Source of the DNA: Clostridiaceae bacterium
GTDB lineage: Bacteria; Bacillota; Clostridia; Oscillospirales; QAMX01
Reading direction: 5' to 3'
Assembly: GCA_016297585.1 (NCBI GenBank)
Contig: JAEDGJ010000014.1
Location: 1 to 26,198, forward strand
DNA: 26,198 nt
Below, in pieces: positions 7,165-14,407 of the stretch. Below the pieces are notes generated by a model. The model was not told the origin of the DNA. It saw only the letters and a program-made list of their open reading frames with translations, and searched no databases. Positions within the stretch are counted from its first letter, which is position 1, and every line of letters begins with the position of its first letter. Made by a program: the position numbers and the translations under genes.

Positions 7165-9309
7165 TTACAGCGCAATCAGATGCACCGTGGCGATCCTGTC
7201 CGCACCGCCGATCGCGAGGAACTTTTCGTCCGGCGACAGCACGATGCTCGACAGCACGTTCGACGCGGTGGGGCCGTCGAAGAAGCCGTGGGTGTTATAG
7301 TTCAGGATGCCGAGCTGGCGCAGACCCTCCTCGTCGTCATAGGCAAAGACATAGCCCATGTCCTCGTCGTCGCCCGCGACGCCCCAGAGCTTCGTCTTCG
7401 CGGCGTTCGTGCACATACAGCGCACGGGGCCGTATGCCGCGGCATTGCCGAGGCTGTAGACGCTGCCGTCGGCGCGGACGATGGCGAGCAGCGCGTCCAT
7501 CGTGCCGACGATCTTCGCGCCGCCGTTCCAGTCCGCGTCGGCGCTCGCCTTCGCGCGGTAGCGGCGTCCGGTCGCCTCCGGCAGCCGGATATTTTCCCCG
7601 ACCGTCACGGGCTGCGGCAGAATATTGGCCCGCAGCCAATCGCGGTAGCGCTCCCCGATGCAGGCCATCTCGCTGATGCCCTCGACCTCGCCGTGCGAGA
7701 CGCGCATCACATACTTCGCGCCGTCGAAGCCGCCCTCTTTGCCGCAGACGACGTGCAGCCGGTAGTCGTCATCCGTTCTCCCCGGCTCGAACGCCATGCC
7801 GACGACCGCGGATTCCGCGACCTCGGTGCGGGGCAGGCTTCTCCAGATGCGCACGGGCCTGACCTGCGCGGGCGGGAAGGCGGTGTAGGGATTGTGCTCC
7901 GTCACCTCTTCGCCGACCTTCTTTTCGGCCTTCGCGCGGCGCTCGGCGAGCTCCTCGGGCGTCAGGCGGCGCGCGATGAGGACCTCGTCGTCCGACACCG
8001 GCCCGCGCTCCCGGCATACGGGGCGGAACTTCGAAAGGTCGATCGCCGTCACGCCGGGTCCGTCGGCGCCGAAGCCGCGTCCGACGTTCGCGCAGTACAG
8101 GATGTCCCGCTCGGGGTCGTATTCCATCTCCGTGACGCTGTTTTCGACCCGGTGCTCCGTGCCGATGACGCCGCAGCAGAACGGCTCCTCGCCGTTTTCG
8201 ACGTCCCAGCGCATCAGATAGCACGGGCGCGGATCGGTAAACTCGGTGTCGTTGTGCACGCTCCAGTGGTGGACGCAGAACCAGATCACGCCCTCGCGGT
8301 CGAGCACGAAGCTGTGCGGGTTCCAGCTCCCGTCGGCGGCGGGCAGCTCGTAGATGCCGTCTCCCGGCATGATCTTTCCGCCGCGGTACACCTCTCCGGT
8401 CGCAAAATCCAGCTTATACAGATACGGCGCGACCGCAAACATCATATACATGAACTTCCCCGACGGATGGTTGCGGGCGTTTTCCATGTACCGGTACCAG
8501 GTGTTGTTGACATAATTGTTTTCGAACTCCGGCACGCGGAAGTTCATATGCTCGAGCTCGTTTTTCTCCGTATTGATGCGGAAAAGCTGGCCCGACTTTG
8601 TGCAGCCGTAGATGTTGCCGTCCGCGCCGAGCTTGAGACGGTAGCAGTAGAGCTCCGCGACCTTGCCGAGGTCCTTCGTCACGCGGCGGGACGCGACGTC
8701 AAAGCAGTAGACATGGCCGCGCATGAAGCCGATCATATAGAGCCGGTTGTGCACGGGGTCGTATTTCGAGCCGTAGATCGACTCGTGCGTCACGGGCGTG
8801 CCGAGCGACTGCGCATGGCCGTTTTTGGGGTCATAGACGAGGATCTGGGAGCCGGGAAAGCCCTCCCAGACGTGGTTGTGGTGCCCGAAGGGCATCCATT
8901 CGACGTGCTGGCGCGCGCGGTCGGTCGAATGCGTCGTCGCGATGATCAGATAGTCCTTCGGATCGTCGGGCGCGTCCGGATAGAACGCACGGCGCGGCAT
9001 GAAATTGATCGAGGTATGCAGCTTGGAGTGCGGAAGCTGCCGGTCCTGCGGCAGCACGAGGCTGCCCGCGTAAAAGCATTCCACAATGCGGTTTTCGTCG
9101 AAATCGTAGCGGACGAGCTTGGCATGGTCGCATTTTCCGGCTTCGGAGGACAGGGTATAGTAAAAGCTCCCGTCCGGCGCGAGCGCGCCGTCCCAGCAGG
9201 CGTTGAAATTCTCGTTGCCCTCGGCGGCGGGAGCGGCCTGACGGACGCCGGTCTGGTTGATGACGCGGCGGGCGTCCTCCGAGAAACGGTCAAAGACGTA
9301 TTTTTTCAT
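7165..9309 (-). CDS. Large beta-propeller-like protein of unknown function (paralogue 2)
   Basis: This 714-residue protein is the full-length paralogue of 2699-4852. I do not recognise the family. Shared landmarks run in the same order: NENFNxCWDG, GKCDHAKLVRYD, RQLPHSKLHTSINF, ATTHSTDRA, NHVWEGFPGSQILVYDPK, HESIYGxKYDP, GADGNIYGCTKSG, YVNNTWYRY and, near the C terminus, LPEATGRRYRAKASA and the cysteine-containing CMCTNAAKTKLWGVAGD. The histidines equivalent to the other copy are H62, H94, H98, H127, H135, H143, H146, H165 and H175. I chose the start at 9309 because GGAGGG lies 5 nt upstream. A start at 9381 would fall inside the promoter. It is first in its transcript, behind a strong promoter, so it is probably the most abundantly made product of the locus. 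Confidence 0.86.
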   Translation of the reverse strand: MKKYVFDRFSEDARRVINQTGVRQAAPAAEGNENFNACWDGALAPDGSFYYTLSSEAGKCDHAKLVRYDFDENRIVECFYAGSLVLPQDRQLPHSKLHTSINFMPRRAFYPDAPDDPKDYLIIATTHSTDRARQHVEWMPFGHHNHVWEGFPGSQILVYDPKNGHAQSLGTPVTHESIYGSKYDPVHNRLYMIGFMRGHVYCFDVASRRVTKDLGKVAELYCYRLKLGADGNIYGCTKSGQLFRINTEKNELEHMNFRVPEFENNYVNNTWYRYMENARNHPSGKFMYMMFAVAPYLYKLDFATGEVYRGGKIMPGDGIYELPAADGSWNPHSFVLDREGVIWFCVHHWSVHNDTEFTDPRPCYLMRWDVENGEEPFCCGVIGTEHRVENSVTEMEYDPERDILYCANVGRGFGADGPGVTAIDLSKFRPVCRERGPVSDDEVLIARRLTPEELAERRAKAEKKVGEEVTEHNPYTAFPPAQVRPVRIWRSLPRTEVAESAVVGMAFEPGRTDDDYRLHVVCGKEGGFDGAKYVMRVSHGEVEGISEMACIGERYRDWLRANILPQPVTVGENIRLPEATGRRYRAKASADADWNGGAKIVGTMDALLAIVRADGSVYSLGNAAAYGPVRCMCTNAAKTKLWGVAGDDEDMGYVFAYDDEEGLRQLGILNYNTHGFFDGPTASNVLSSIVLSPDEKFLAIGGADRIATVHLIAL

Positions 9310-9335
9310 GGGGACCCTCCTTTTATCGCTTCCGT

Positions 9336-9393
9336 GGATTTGCACATCCAAAATTATAGCAGAGTCCGCCTCATTTTTCAAGGCATTTGCACA
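9336..9393. promoter_or_regulatory. Candidate operators: direct repeat ATTTGCACA flanking the promoter
   Basis: ATTTGCACA occurs at 9338-9346 (around the transcription start) and at 9385-9393 (just upstream of the -35), 47 bp apart. The first copy lies in a GGAT-N6-ATCC inverted repeat (9336-9349). The second is part of a TTTG-N2-CAAA dyad. Two like sites bracketing a promoter suit a looping or blocking regulator. Confidence 0.42.
9353..9381 (-). promoter_or_regulatory. Promoter of the propeller/FAD/PHP operon
   Basis: TTGAAA (9381-9376) and TATAAT (9358-9353) with a 17-nt spacer are close to the housekeeping consensus. Transcription would begin near 9346, about 37 nt before the coding start at 9309. 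The block 9371-9399 is shared with the promoter ahead of 2600. Confidence 0.82.
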
Positions 9394-9423
9394 AAGTTTC
9401 CCGTTTTTTTCGCGCCTTGTCCG

Positions 9424-9894
9424 TCACCTTTGTTCCCGTCTTGCGCGCAGCGACTTCGCGTACGCCCATTCCTCGCGTTCCTCGTCCGTCTGCGGCCGCA
9501 GCTCCGGCACCTGCGTCGGGCGCTCGTTCTCATCGAGCGCGACGAGCGTCAGATACGCCGCGTTGATGAGCTTCCGGCTGCCGTCGAGCGCTTCCACATA
9601 GGAGCGCACGCGCACGACCATCGAGGTGCGTCCGGCATAGACGATCTTCCCCTTTAATACGACGGTGCTGTTCGTCGCCGCGGGCTCGCGGAACTCGAGC
9701 CGCTCGACGGACGCCGTCGTCACGTTGCGCTCCGAATGCCGCCGTGCGACGACGGCCGCGACAACGTCGATCCACTCCATCAGCCGGCCGCCGAACAGAC
9801 GGTTCGCGCCGTTCATCGAGCTCAGCGTCAGCACCTGTACCTGCTCCGCGACGGATTCGTCGGGAGTCTTCACCTTCCGGGACGGCTGTTCCAT
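9424..9894 (-). CDS. Acyl-CoA thioesterase (hotdog fold, YciA/BACH type)
   Basis: This 156-residue protein hydrolyses acyl-CoA to free acid and CoA. The signature MNGANRLFGGRLMEWIDVVA (residues 27-46) carries the family's active-site Asn/Asp region (N31, D43). It is followed by RHSERNVTTASVERLEFREP, typical of hexameric cytosolic thioesterases. The C-terminal tail is charged. I start at the ATG at 9894, since the hotdog core begins soon after and the AAAGGAAAAG purine stretch is upstream. An in-frame start at 9927 is possible. The longer frame to 9999 would run into the -10 box. The gene has its own promoter (9990-10018) with a palindrome on the -10, and its stop is only 43 nt ahead of the -35 of the propeller operon. 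Confidence 0.9.
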   Translation of the reverse strand: MEQPSRKVKTPDESVAEQVQVLTLSSMNGANRLFGGRLMEWIDVVAAVVARRHSERNVTTASVERLEFREPAATNSTVVLKGKIVYAGRTSMVVRVRSYVEALDGSRKLINAAYLTLVALDENERPTQVPELRPQTDEEREEWAYAKSLRARREQR

Positions 9895-9984
9895 TTTGAT
9901 CGTTCTTTTCCTTTCGTTTATCCGCATTCCGCGCCGTCTGCCGCGCTTTTTTGCGGGCAGCGCCGGGATCCGCGACTTTTTTTG

Positions 9985-9999
9985 ATGGTATTCTACCAT
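9985..9999. promoter_or_regulatory. Candidate operator: palindrome centred on the thioesterase -10
   Basis: ATGGTA-TTC-TACCAT is a perfect 6-bp inverted repeat with a 3-bp centre and contains the -10 hexamer. It is a plausible repressor site, but the regulator is unknown. Confidence 0.5.
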
Positions 10000-10018
10000 A
10001 CTTTTCCCCGGTACACAA
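9990..10018 (-). promoter_or_regulatory. Promoter of the thioesterase gene
   Basis: TTGTGT (10018-10013) and TAGAAT (9995-9990) with a 17-nt spacer give a 5' leader of about 90 nt. The leader contains a GC-rich potential hairpin around an A-rich loop. Confidence 0.6.
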
Positions 10019-10060
10019 GGAAAAACCCTCCGCCTTTTTAGCTGTCCCGTGCTTTTCCCG

Positions 10061-10105
10061 AAAAAAAACCGGGGGAAAACTCTTTTTCATAAAAAGTTTT
10101 CCCCC
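10061..10105 (-). terminator. Strong Rho-independent terminator after the six-hairpin glycosidase gene
   Basis: On the minus strand CCCCC-TTTT-GAAAAA-type arms at 10105-10091 and 10087-10071 pair over about 15 bp with a 2-nt bulge and a 3-nt loop. They are followed by GG and eight U residues (10068-10061). The hairpin starts 14 nt past the stop at 10119. Confidence 0.88.
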
Positions 10106-10118
10106 GAAAAGCTCTATT

Positions 10119-12011
10119 TTATAGTTTGACCTCAACGCACTCGCCAAGCCTGCCCTCGGCCAGCTTCCTGCCGTCGCTGCGGACGACCTTCCAGCCGTCT
10201 TTTTCGACGTACACGTCAAAGATGCCGCCGTAGGCGCGGATGCCGGTCAGATAGAGGTGATCGAACGCTGCCGGGAGACTCGGCTTGATCGTGAAGGCGG
10301 ACAGACCGGTCGGCGTCATGTCCAGAATGCCTTCGGTGATGACCTTGCAGAACAGCGCGGATTCGCCGGACAGATGCCGCTTCCCGCCTTCCGGATAGGC
10401 TTCCACCGCATACGGCACGCGTTCACCGAGGAGCCGGTTCGCCGCGTAGGTCAGGAGCACCTCCGCGCCTTTTTCGGTGTCTCCCGCCGCAAAAATGCCG
10501 CGCAGCCCGTACAGCGTTGAACGGTCCCAGAGCACCGTGCTGCCTTCCGCCGTCAGCATGCCCTCCGCCCGCATCAGCCATTCGGAGGTGAGTGCCTTCA
10601 CGGTCTCCGCCGCGCGGTCATAAATGCCGACGCAGAGGGGCATGCAGATCCACGAGCGCAGGACTTCGCATTCCGCGTAGTATTTATAGGTATCCATGCC
10701 GTGAAGGGTTGCGCCGAAATAGGCTTCGATCGAGCCGCGCAGCTGCTTCGCGAGCATCTCGTATTCCGCCGCCTTTTCTTCGCTCCCGCCTGCGGCCGAG
10801 CGTTCGAGGGACGCCGCGCAGAGGCAGCCGCTGTACGCCAGCGCGGAGGTGCAGAGATTCGCCGTTCCGCTCGGAAAACGTCCTTCGAGCTCGTCGCTGT
10901 CGGACGCCACCACGCCGCCCTCGTTGATCCTGCGCCTGCAGTATTCCGCGCACCATTCGATCGCCGGCAGAAGCTCTTCCGCATAGTCGGCGCGTCCGGC
11001 GGTCAGCGCGAAACGGGATGCGCCGTAGAGATACATCGCCGCGTCCCCGCGATCCCCCGCGCCGTTCCAGTAGTCCACGCCTTCCGCGATGACGGAGGAC
11101 GGAATGGGCTCGTAGCGGCTGCTCATGAAGGGCATGTACATACGGTAGGCGTTCATGGCCGCTTCGAGCAGGGCGTCGTCGCCGGTGTAGGCAAAATACG
11201 GCCCCGAATACTCGACCTGATCGTTGCACCACGTTGCCGCGTAGTAGCTGAAGCCTCCCGGGCTGTGCACAAGGCCGTACCGGGTGTCGAAAACGGATTC
11301 GCCCGCGCGCAGCTTCGCAAAACGGAACATGGTGTCGAGGATCGCGTTTCCGGTATCGAGCTGCATCGGGGTGACGAGACGTTCGATATTGCGGATGCGC
11401 GCGCGGTATTCGTCCGCCGGGCAGGCATCCGCGGGCCGTTCGTTCGCGACGCGGCCGGAAATGGTGATATTATAGGTATATTTCCCGCCCGGCGCGAGGG
11501 TCGTATCCGCAAAATCGGTGAAAACCTCGGTGATGTTGATGCCCATCGGGCCCATCGTCTGATCCGCCTCGCCGCCGCGTGCGGTCGCGGTAAGCCGGAC
11601 CGCGGACGCGCCGTTATTCCGGACGGTCACCGTTTCGTAGGCCGCGCGGCATTTCGCGGACGGATAGCAGACATGGACGACCGCCAGCTCTCCGGCGCTG
11701 CATTCGAGGCGAAGGGTGCCGTCGATCTCCGCGCGGGTCAGGGTCTCCGCCGCCTTTTCGCCGTTCACGACGAGACGGGGCATCAAGCTGTCCGGAATGT
11801 CGAGCTGATAGGTCGCGTGGGTATTGTTCGGGCGGGTGCGCAGACGCGGGAAGACCGGATGGTGCAGCAGAAGGAAGCCTTCCCCGGTCATGCCGTATCT
11901 GACGATATCCGCGCAGCCGAAGCCGGCCATTTCCATGTCGTCGGTATGGATGTCGCCGGGCGCGGCGATCCATTCGATCGCTTTCCCTCCACGGATAATG
12001 TTCCATCTCAT
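10119..12011 (-). CDS. Six-hairpin (alpha/alpha) glycosidase-like protein
   Basis: This 630-residue protein has an N-terminal beta-sandwich-like part (about 1-220) and a helical part (about 240-560). Motifs SPGGFSYYAATWCNDQVEYS, YFAYTGDDALLEAAMNAYR, DELEGRFPSGTANL and YPEGGKRHLSGESALFCKVI look like an (alpha/alpha)6-barrel glycosidase of the GH15/63/65/78-like superfamily. The C-terminal GLSAFTIKPSLPAAFDHLYL strands are typical of the closing beta domain in these enzymes. I cannot assign the GH family or substrate. No signal peptide is seen, so it acts on imported oligosaccharide or glycoside. GGAGGG lies 8 nt before the ATG. The gene is monocistronic, with a consensus promoter (12053-12081) and a strong terminator, and is divergent from the Gfo/Idh-PutP operon. 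Confidence 0.82.
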   Translation of the reverse strand: MRWNIIRGGKAIEWIAAPGDIHTDDMEMAGFGCADIVRYGMTGEGFLLLHHPVFPRLRTRPNNTHATYQLDIPDSLMPRLVVNGEKAAETLTRAEIDGTLRLECSAGELAVVHVCYPSAKCRAAYETVTVRNNGASAVRLTATARGGEADQTMGPMGINITEVFTDFADTTLAPGGKYTYNITISGRVANERPADACPADEYRARIRNIERLVTPMQLDTGNAILDTMFRFAKLRAGESVFDTRYGLVHSPGGFSYYAATWCNDQVEYSGPYFAYTGDDALLEAAMNAYRMYMPFMSSRYEPIPSSVIAEGVDYWNGAGDRGDAAMYLYGASRFALTAGRADYAEELLPAIEWCAEYCRRRINEGGVVASDSDELEGRFPSGTANLCTSALAYSGCLCAASLERSAAGGSEEKAAEYEMLAKQLRGSIEAYFGATLHGMDTYKYYAECEVLRSWICMPLCVGIYDRAAETVKALTSEWLMRAEGMLTAEGSTVLWDRSTLYGLRGIFAAGDTEKGAEVLLTYAANRLLGERVPYAVEAYPEGGKRHLSGESALFCKVITEGILDMTPTGLSAFTIKPSLPAAFDHLYLTGIRAYGGIFDVYVEKDGWKVVRSDGRKLAEGRLGECVEVKL

Positions 12012-12052
12012 TCTTTTTTCCCTCCGTAACGGCTGTGGAATCTGGCAGTGTC

Positions 12053-12081
12053 ATTATACCATCGCCGTTTCCGCAAGTCAA
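12053..12081 (-). promoter_or_regulatory. Promoter of the six-hairpin glycosidase gene
   Basis: TTGACT (12081-12076) and a perfect TATAAT (12058-12053) are spaced by 17 nt. The predicted start is near 12046, giving a leader of about 35 nt. Confidence 0.85.
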
Positions 12082-12085
12082 ACGG
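12065..12085. promoter_or_regulatory. Candidate operator over the glycosidase -35 box
   Basis: CCGTTT (12065-12070) and AAACGG (12080-12085) form a perfect inverted repeat with a 9-bp spacer, overlapping the -35 hexamer. The spacing and size suit a dimeric repressor of sugar genes. Confidence 0.48.
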
Positions 12086-12160
12086 TATGAAGCAAAAAGG
12101 ACGGGGCGCTGCGCGCAAATGGTTCGGTTTGAAAATTGGAATTGAAAAATTGAAATTCAT

Positions 12161-12212
12161 CCCCGACTTATTGAAAATACATCTTGTGTTTCGGGGAGAA
12201 AAGTGGTAAAAT
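12161..12212 (+). promoter_or_regulatory. Promoter of the Gfo/Idh-PutP operon with flanking inverted repeat
   Basis: TTGTGT (12184-12189) and TAAAAT (12207-12212) are 17 nt apart. Transcription would start near 12219, supporting the coding start at 12254. CCCCGA (12161-12166) and TCGGGG (12191-12196) form an inverted repeat around the -35. An AT-rich tract with TTGAAA at 12129, 12142, 12150 and 12171 lies just upstream and could act as an UP element or regulator array. Confidence 0.55.
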
Positions 12213-12253
12213 TATTTTTACACTTTATCATCGTAAAGGAGCCAGACATACTC

Positions 12254-13324
12254 ATGGATAAAAATAACATCGGATATGCGGTGCTCGGTCTGGGCATCGG
12301 TTCCAGCCATGTCAAGGGTACGGCGGAGCTGCGCGGCGGACGGCTTGTCGCGATCTGCGATCTGAAGACGGACCGGCTCGAGAAGGTTTCCTCCGAGCTC
12401 GCCGCCGAAGGCGTCACGGTCAAGACCTACACGAATTACGCCGAAATGCTGCGCGATCCGGAGATCGACGCGGTGTCCATCGCGACGCCGTCCGGCATGC
12501 ACGCCGAGCATGCGATCATGGCGATGCGCGCCGGCAAGCATGTCCTGATCGAGAAGCCGATCGACGTCAGCGTCGCCCGCGCCGAGGAGATCGTGCGCGT
12601 CTGGAAGATGTCGGGCGTGAAGGCCTCCTGCGTCTTCCAGTGCCGCCGCTGGCCGTGCGTCGACGAGATCCGCCGCGTTCTCGCGGAGGGAAAGCTCGGC
12701 GACGTCTTCTCCGGCTTCTTCCGCGTCAACTGGAACCGCTCCGACGAGTATTTTGCCGGCGCGACCATCGCCTCGGGAGAAGCGTGGCGCGGCACCTGGG
12801 CATGGGACGGCGGCGGCAGCCTGATGAATCAGGGCGTGCACACCGCCGACCTGATGCAGTGGCTGATGGGCGGCGTCGAATCCGTCACCTCCGTGACGAA
12901 GATCTTCAATCACAGCATTGAGACCGAGGATTTCACCTCCTCCATCGTGAAGTTCAAGAACGGCGCCATCGGCAACCTCGTTTCGACGACCTGCAACGGC
13001 GGCAAGACCTCGACCGACATTCAGATCTTCGGCACGAAGGGCTCCATCGCGATGGATGCCGGCAAGATCACCTCCTGGGTCGTGCCGGGCGAGGACGAAG
13101 CGGAGATGATCGCGCGCTATGCCGACGGCGGCGCGGCCGTCACGAAGAACGCGGCTGCCGCGACGGGACACGCCTTCCATATTCAGGACCTCGTCGACGC
13201 CATCCGCGAGGACAGAAAGCCTTATATCCAGCCCGACGAGGCGCTGGACGCGCTGAAGGTCGTCTTAGCCGTCTACAAGTCCGCCCGCGAAGGCCGCGAG
13301 GTCTTCATCCGGGAGATGGACTGA
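12254..13324 (+). CDS. Gfo/Idh/MocA family oxidoreductase, first gene of operon
   Basis: This 356-residue NAD(P)-dependent dehydrogenase-like protein has Rossmann motif GLGIGSSH at residues 12-19, EKP at 100-102 and the substrate-domain motif GGGSLMNQGVHTADLMQWL. That last motif contains the catalytic His-xxx-Asp arrangement (HTADL) of the family. The length fits sugar or inositol dehydrogenases. AAAGGAG is 13 nt before the ATG. An upstream GTG at 12203 in the same frame is rejected because it lies ahead of the predicted transcript start. It is followed by a second family member 54 nt later, then a symporter. The substrate is not deducible. Confidence 0.93.
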   Translation: MDKNNIGYAVLGLGIGSSHVKGTAELRGGRLVAICDLKTDRLEKVSSELAAEGVTVKTYTNYAEMLRDPEIDAVSIATPSGMHAEHAIMAMRAGKHVLIEKPIDVSVARAEEIVRVWKMSGVKASCVFQCRRWPCVDEIRRVLAEGKLGDVFSGFFRVNWNRSDEYFAGATIASGEAWRGTWAWDGGGSLMNQGVHTADLMQWLMGGVESVTSVTKIFNHSIETEDFTSSIVKFKNGAIGNLVSTTCNGGKTSTDIQIFGTKGSIAMDAGKITSWVVPGEDEAEMIARYADGGAAVTKNAAAATGHAFHIQDLVDAIREDRKPYIQPDEALDALKVVLAVYKSAREGREVFIREMD

Positions 13325-13378
13325 AAATAACCGTCCCCCGATCAAAAAACCGGACAACAAAAAAGGAGGAACCCTTTT

Positions 13379-14365
13379 ATGCGAGTTGCCATGATCAGCG
13401 GCTGGCACGTCCATGCCAAAGGCTATGCGAAGACCCTGCAGGGGATCCCGGGCGTGGAGATCGCCGCCGTCTACGATTCCGATACGCTCTGGGAAAACGG
13501 CACGGAGTACGGAAAAACCTGGGCTGCGGAGCTCGGCTGTCCGTATGTCGGCAGCTTCGACGCCATCCTCGCGGACAGCACCATCGACGGCATCGCCGTC
13601 TGCGCGCCGACATCCGCGCATCCGGAGCTGATCATCCGCGCCGCCGATGCGGGCAAGGCCGTCTTCACCGAGAAGGTGCTCGCGCTGACCGCCGCCGACG
13701 CCTACCGCATCCGCGACGCGGTCGTGCGCAATCACACGCTGTTTACCATCTCCTACCCGCATAAGACCATCCCCGCCATCCTGTTTGTCAAGAATCTCGC
13801 GGATTCCGGCGCGCTCGGCACGCTCACCTATGCCCGGATGCGCAACGTCCATTCCGGCAGCATCGCCGACTGGCTCCCGCCGCATTTCTACGACGAAAAA
13901 GCCTGCGGCGGCGGCGCGATGATCGACCTCGGCGCGCATCCCTGCTACATCCTCGACTGGTTTTTGGGCAAGCCCGAAAGCATCCAGTCCTGCTTCACGA
14001 ACGTCACGCCCCGCGCCGTCGAGGACAACGCCGTCTGCCTGTTCCGCTACGCGTCCGGCGCGATCGGCGTTTCGGAAACCGGCTTCGTTTCCGTCGCCGA
14101 TCCGTATGAGTTCCACCTCTCCGGCACAAAGGGCGCGGCGTATGTCCGCGGCAAGGAGGCCTATTACGCCACGGAAGCCACGGAAAAGCAGTGGGTCCGC
14201 GCGGAAACGCTGCCCGAGGCGCCGATGTCGCCGCTTGCGTCGTGGGTGGATTCGTTCATGAACGGCAAGCCCTCTGCCTTCGGCATCGACGAAGCGGTCG
14301 AGCTGTCCGAGATCATGGACGCCGCCTACCGCGCCTCCGGCTCCCGCGCGGAAGCCAGCCTGTAA
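13379..14365 (+). CDS. Gfo/Idh/MocA family protein with degenerate cofactor motifs
   Basis: This 328-residue protein keeps the family fold (VEIAAVYDSD second strand, PTSAHPELIIRAADAGKAVF, and the C-terminal GGGAMIDLGAHPCYILDWFL with the catalytic His). The usual GxGxxG is replaced by ISGWHVHAKGY (residues 6-16). The EKP motif reads EKV (residues 98-100). Related sequences with a WHVHA-type start form a distinct branch of the family and may use cofactor or substrate differently. The SD AAGGAGG lies ahead of the ATG. It lies between another Gfo/Idh gene (54 nt upstream) and putP (42 nt downstream), so it is probably an enzyme or partner of the same sugar pathway. Confidence 0.9.
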   Translation: MRVAMISGWHVHAKGYAKTLQGIPGVEIAAVYDSDTLWENGTEYGKTWAAELGCPYVGSFDAILADSTIDGIAVCAPTSAHPELIIRAADAGKAVFTEKVLALTAADAYRIRDAVVRNHTLFTISYPHKTIPAILFVKNLADSGALGTLTYARMRNVHSGSIADWLPPHFYDEKACGGGAMIDLGAHPCYILDWFLGKPESIQSCFTNVTPRAVEDNAVCLFRYASGAIGVSETGFVSVADPYEFHLSGTKGAAYVRGKEAYYATEATEKQWVRAETLPEAPMSPLASWVDSFMNGKPSAFGIDEAVELSEIMDAAYRASGSRAEASL

Positions 14366-14407
14366 CCTTCCCTTACATTTCAAAAACACGATTGGAGACA
14401 GATTCAC

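Noticed and set aside
2699..9309. Assembly duplication as the explanation for the two propeller genes
   Set aside because: The copies differ throughout in sequence and in loop lengths, so they are true diverged paralogues.
9310..9381. Upstream in-frame extension of propeller paralogue 2
   Set aside because: It would start inside the -35/-10 promoter, and the ATG at 9309 has a good ribosome site and matches the other paralogue's N terminus.
12203..12253. GTG start extending the first Gfo/Idh gene of the operon
   Set aside because: It lies ahead of the predicted transcription start and adds residues before the Rossmann motif that the family does not have.
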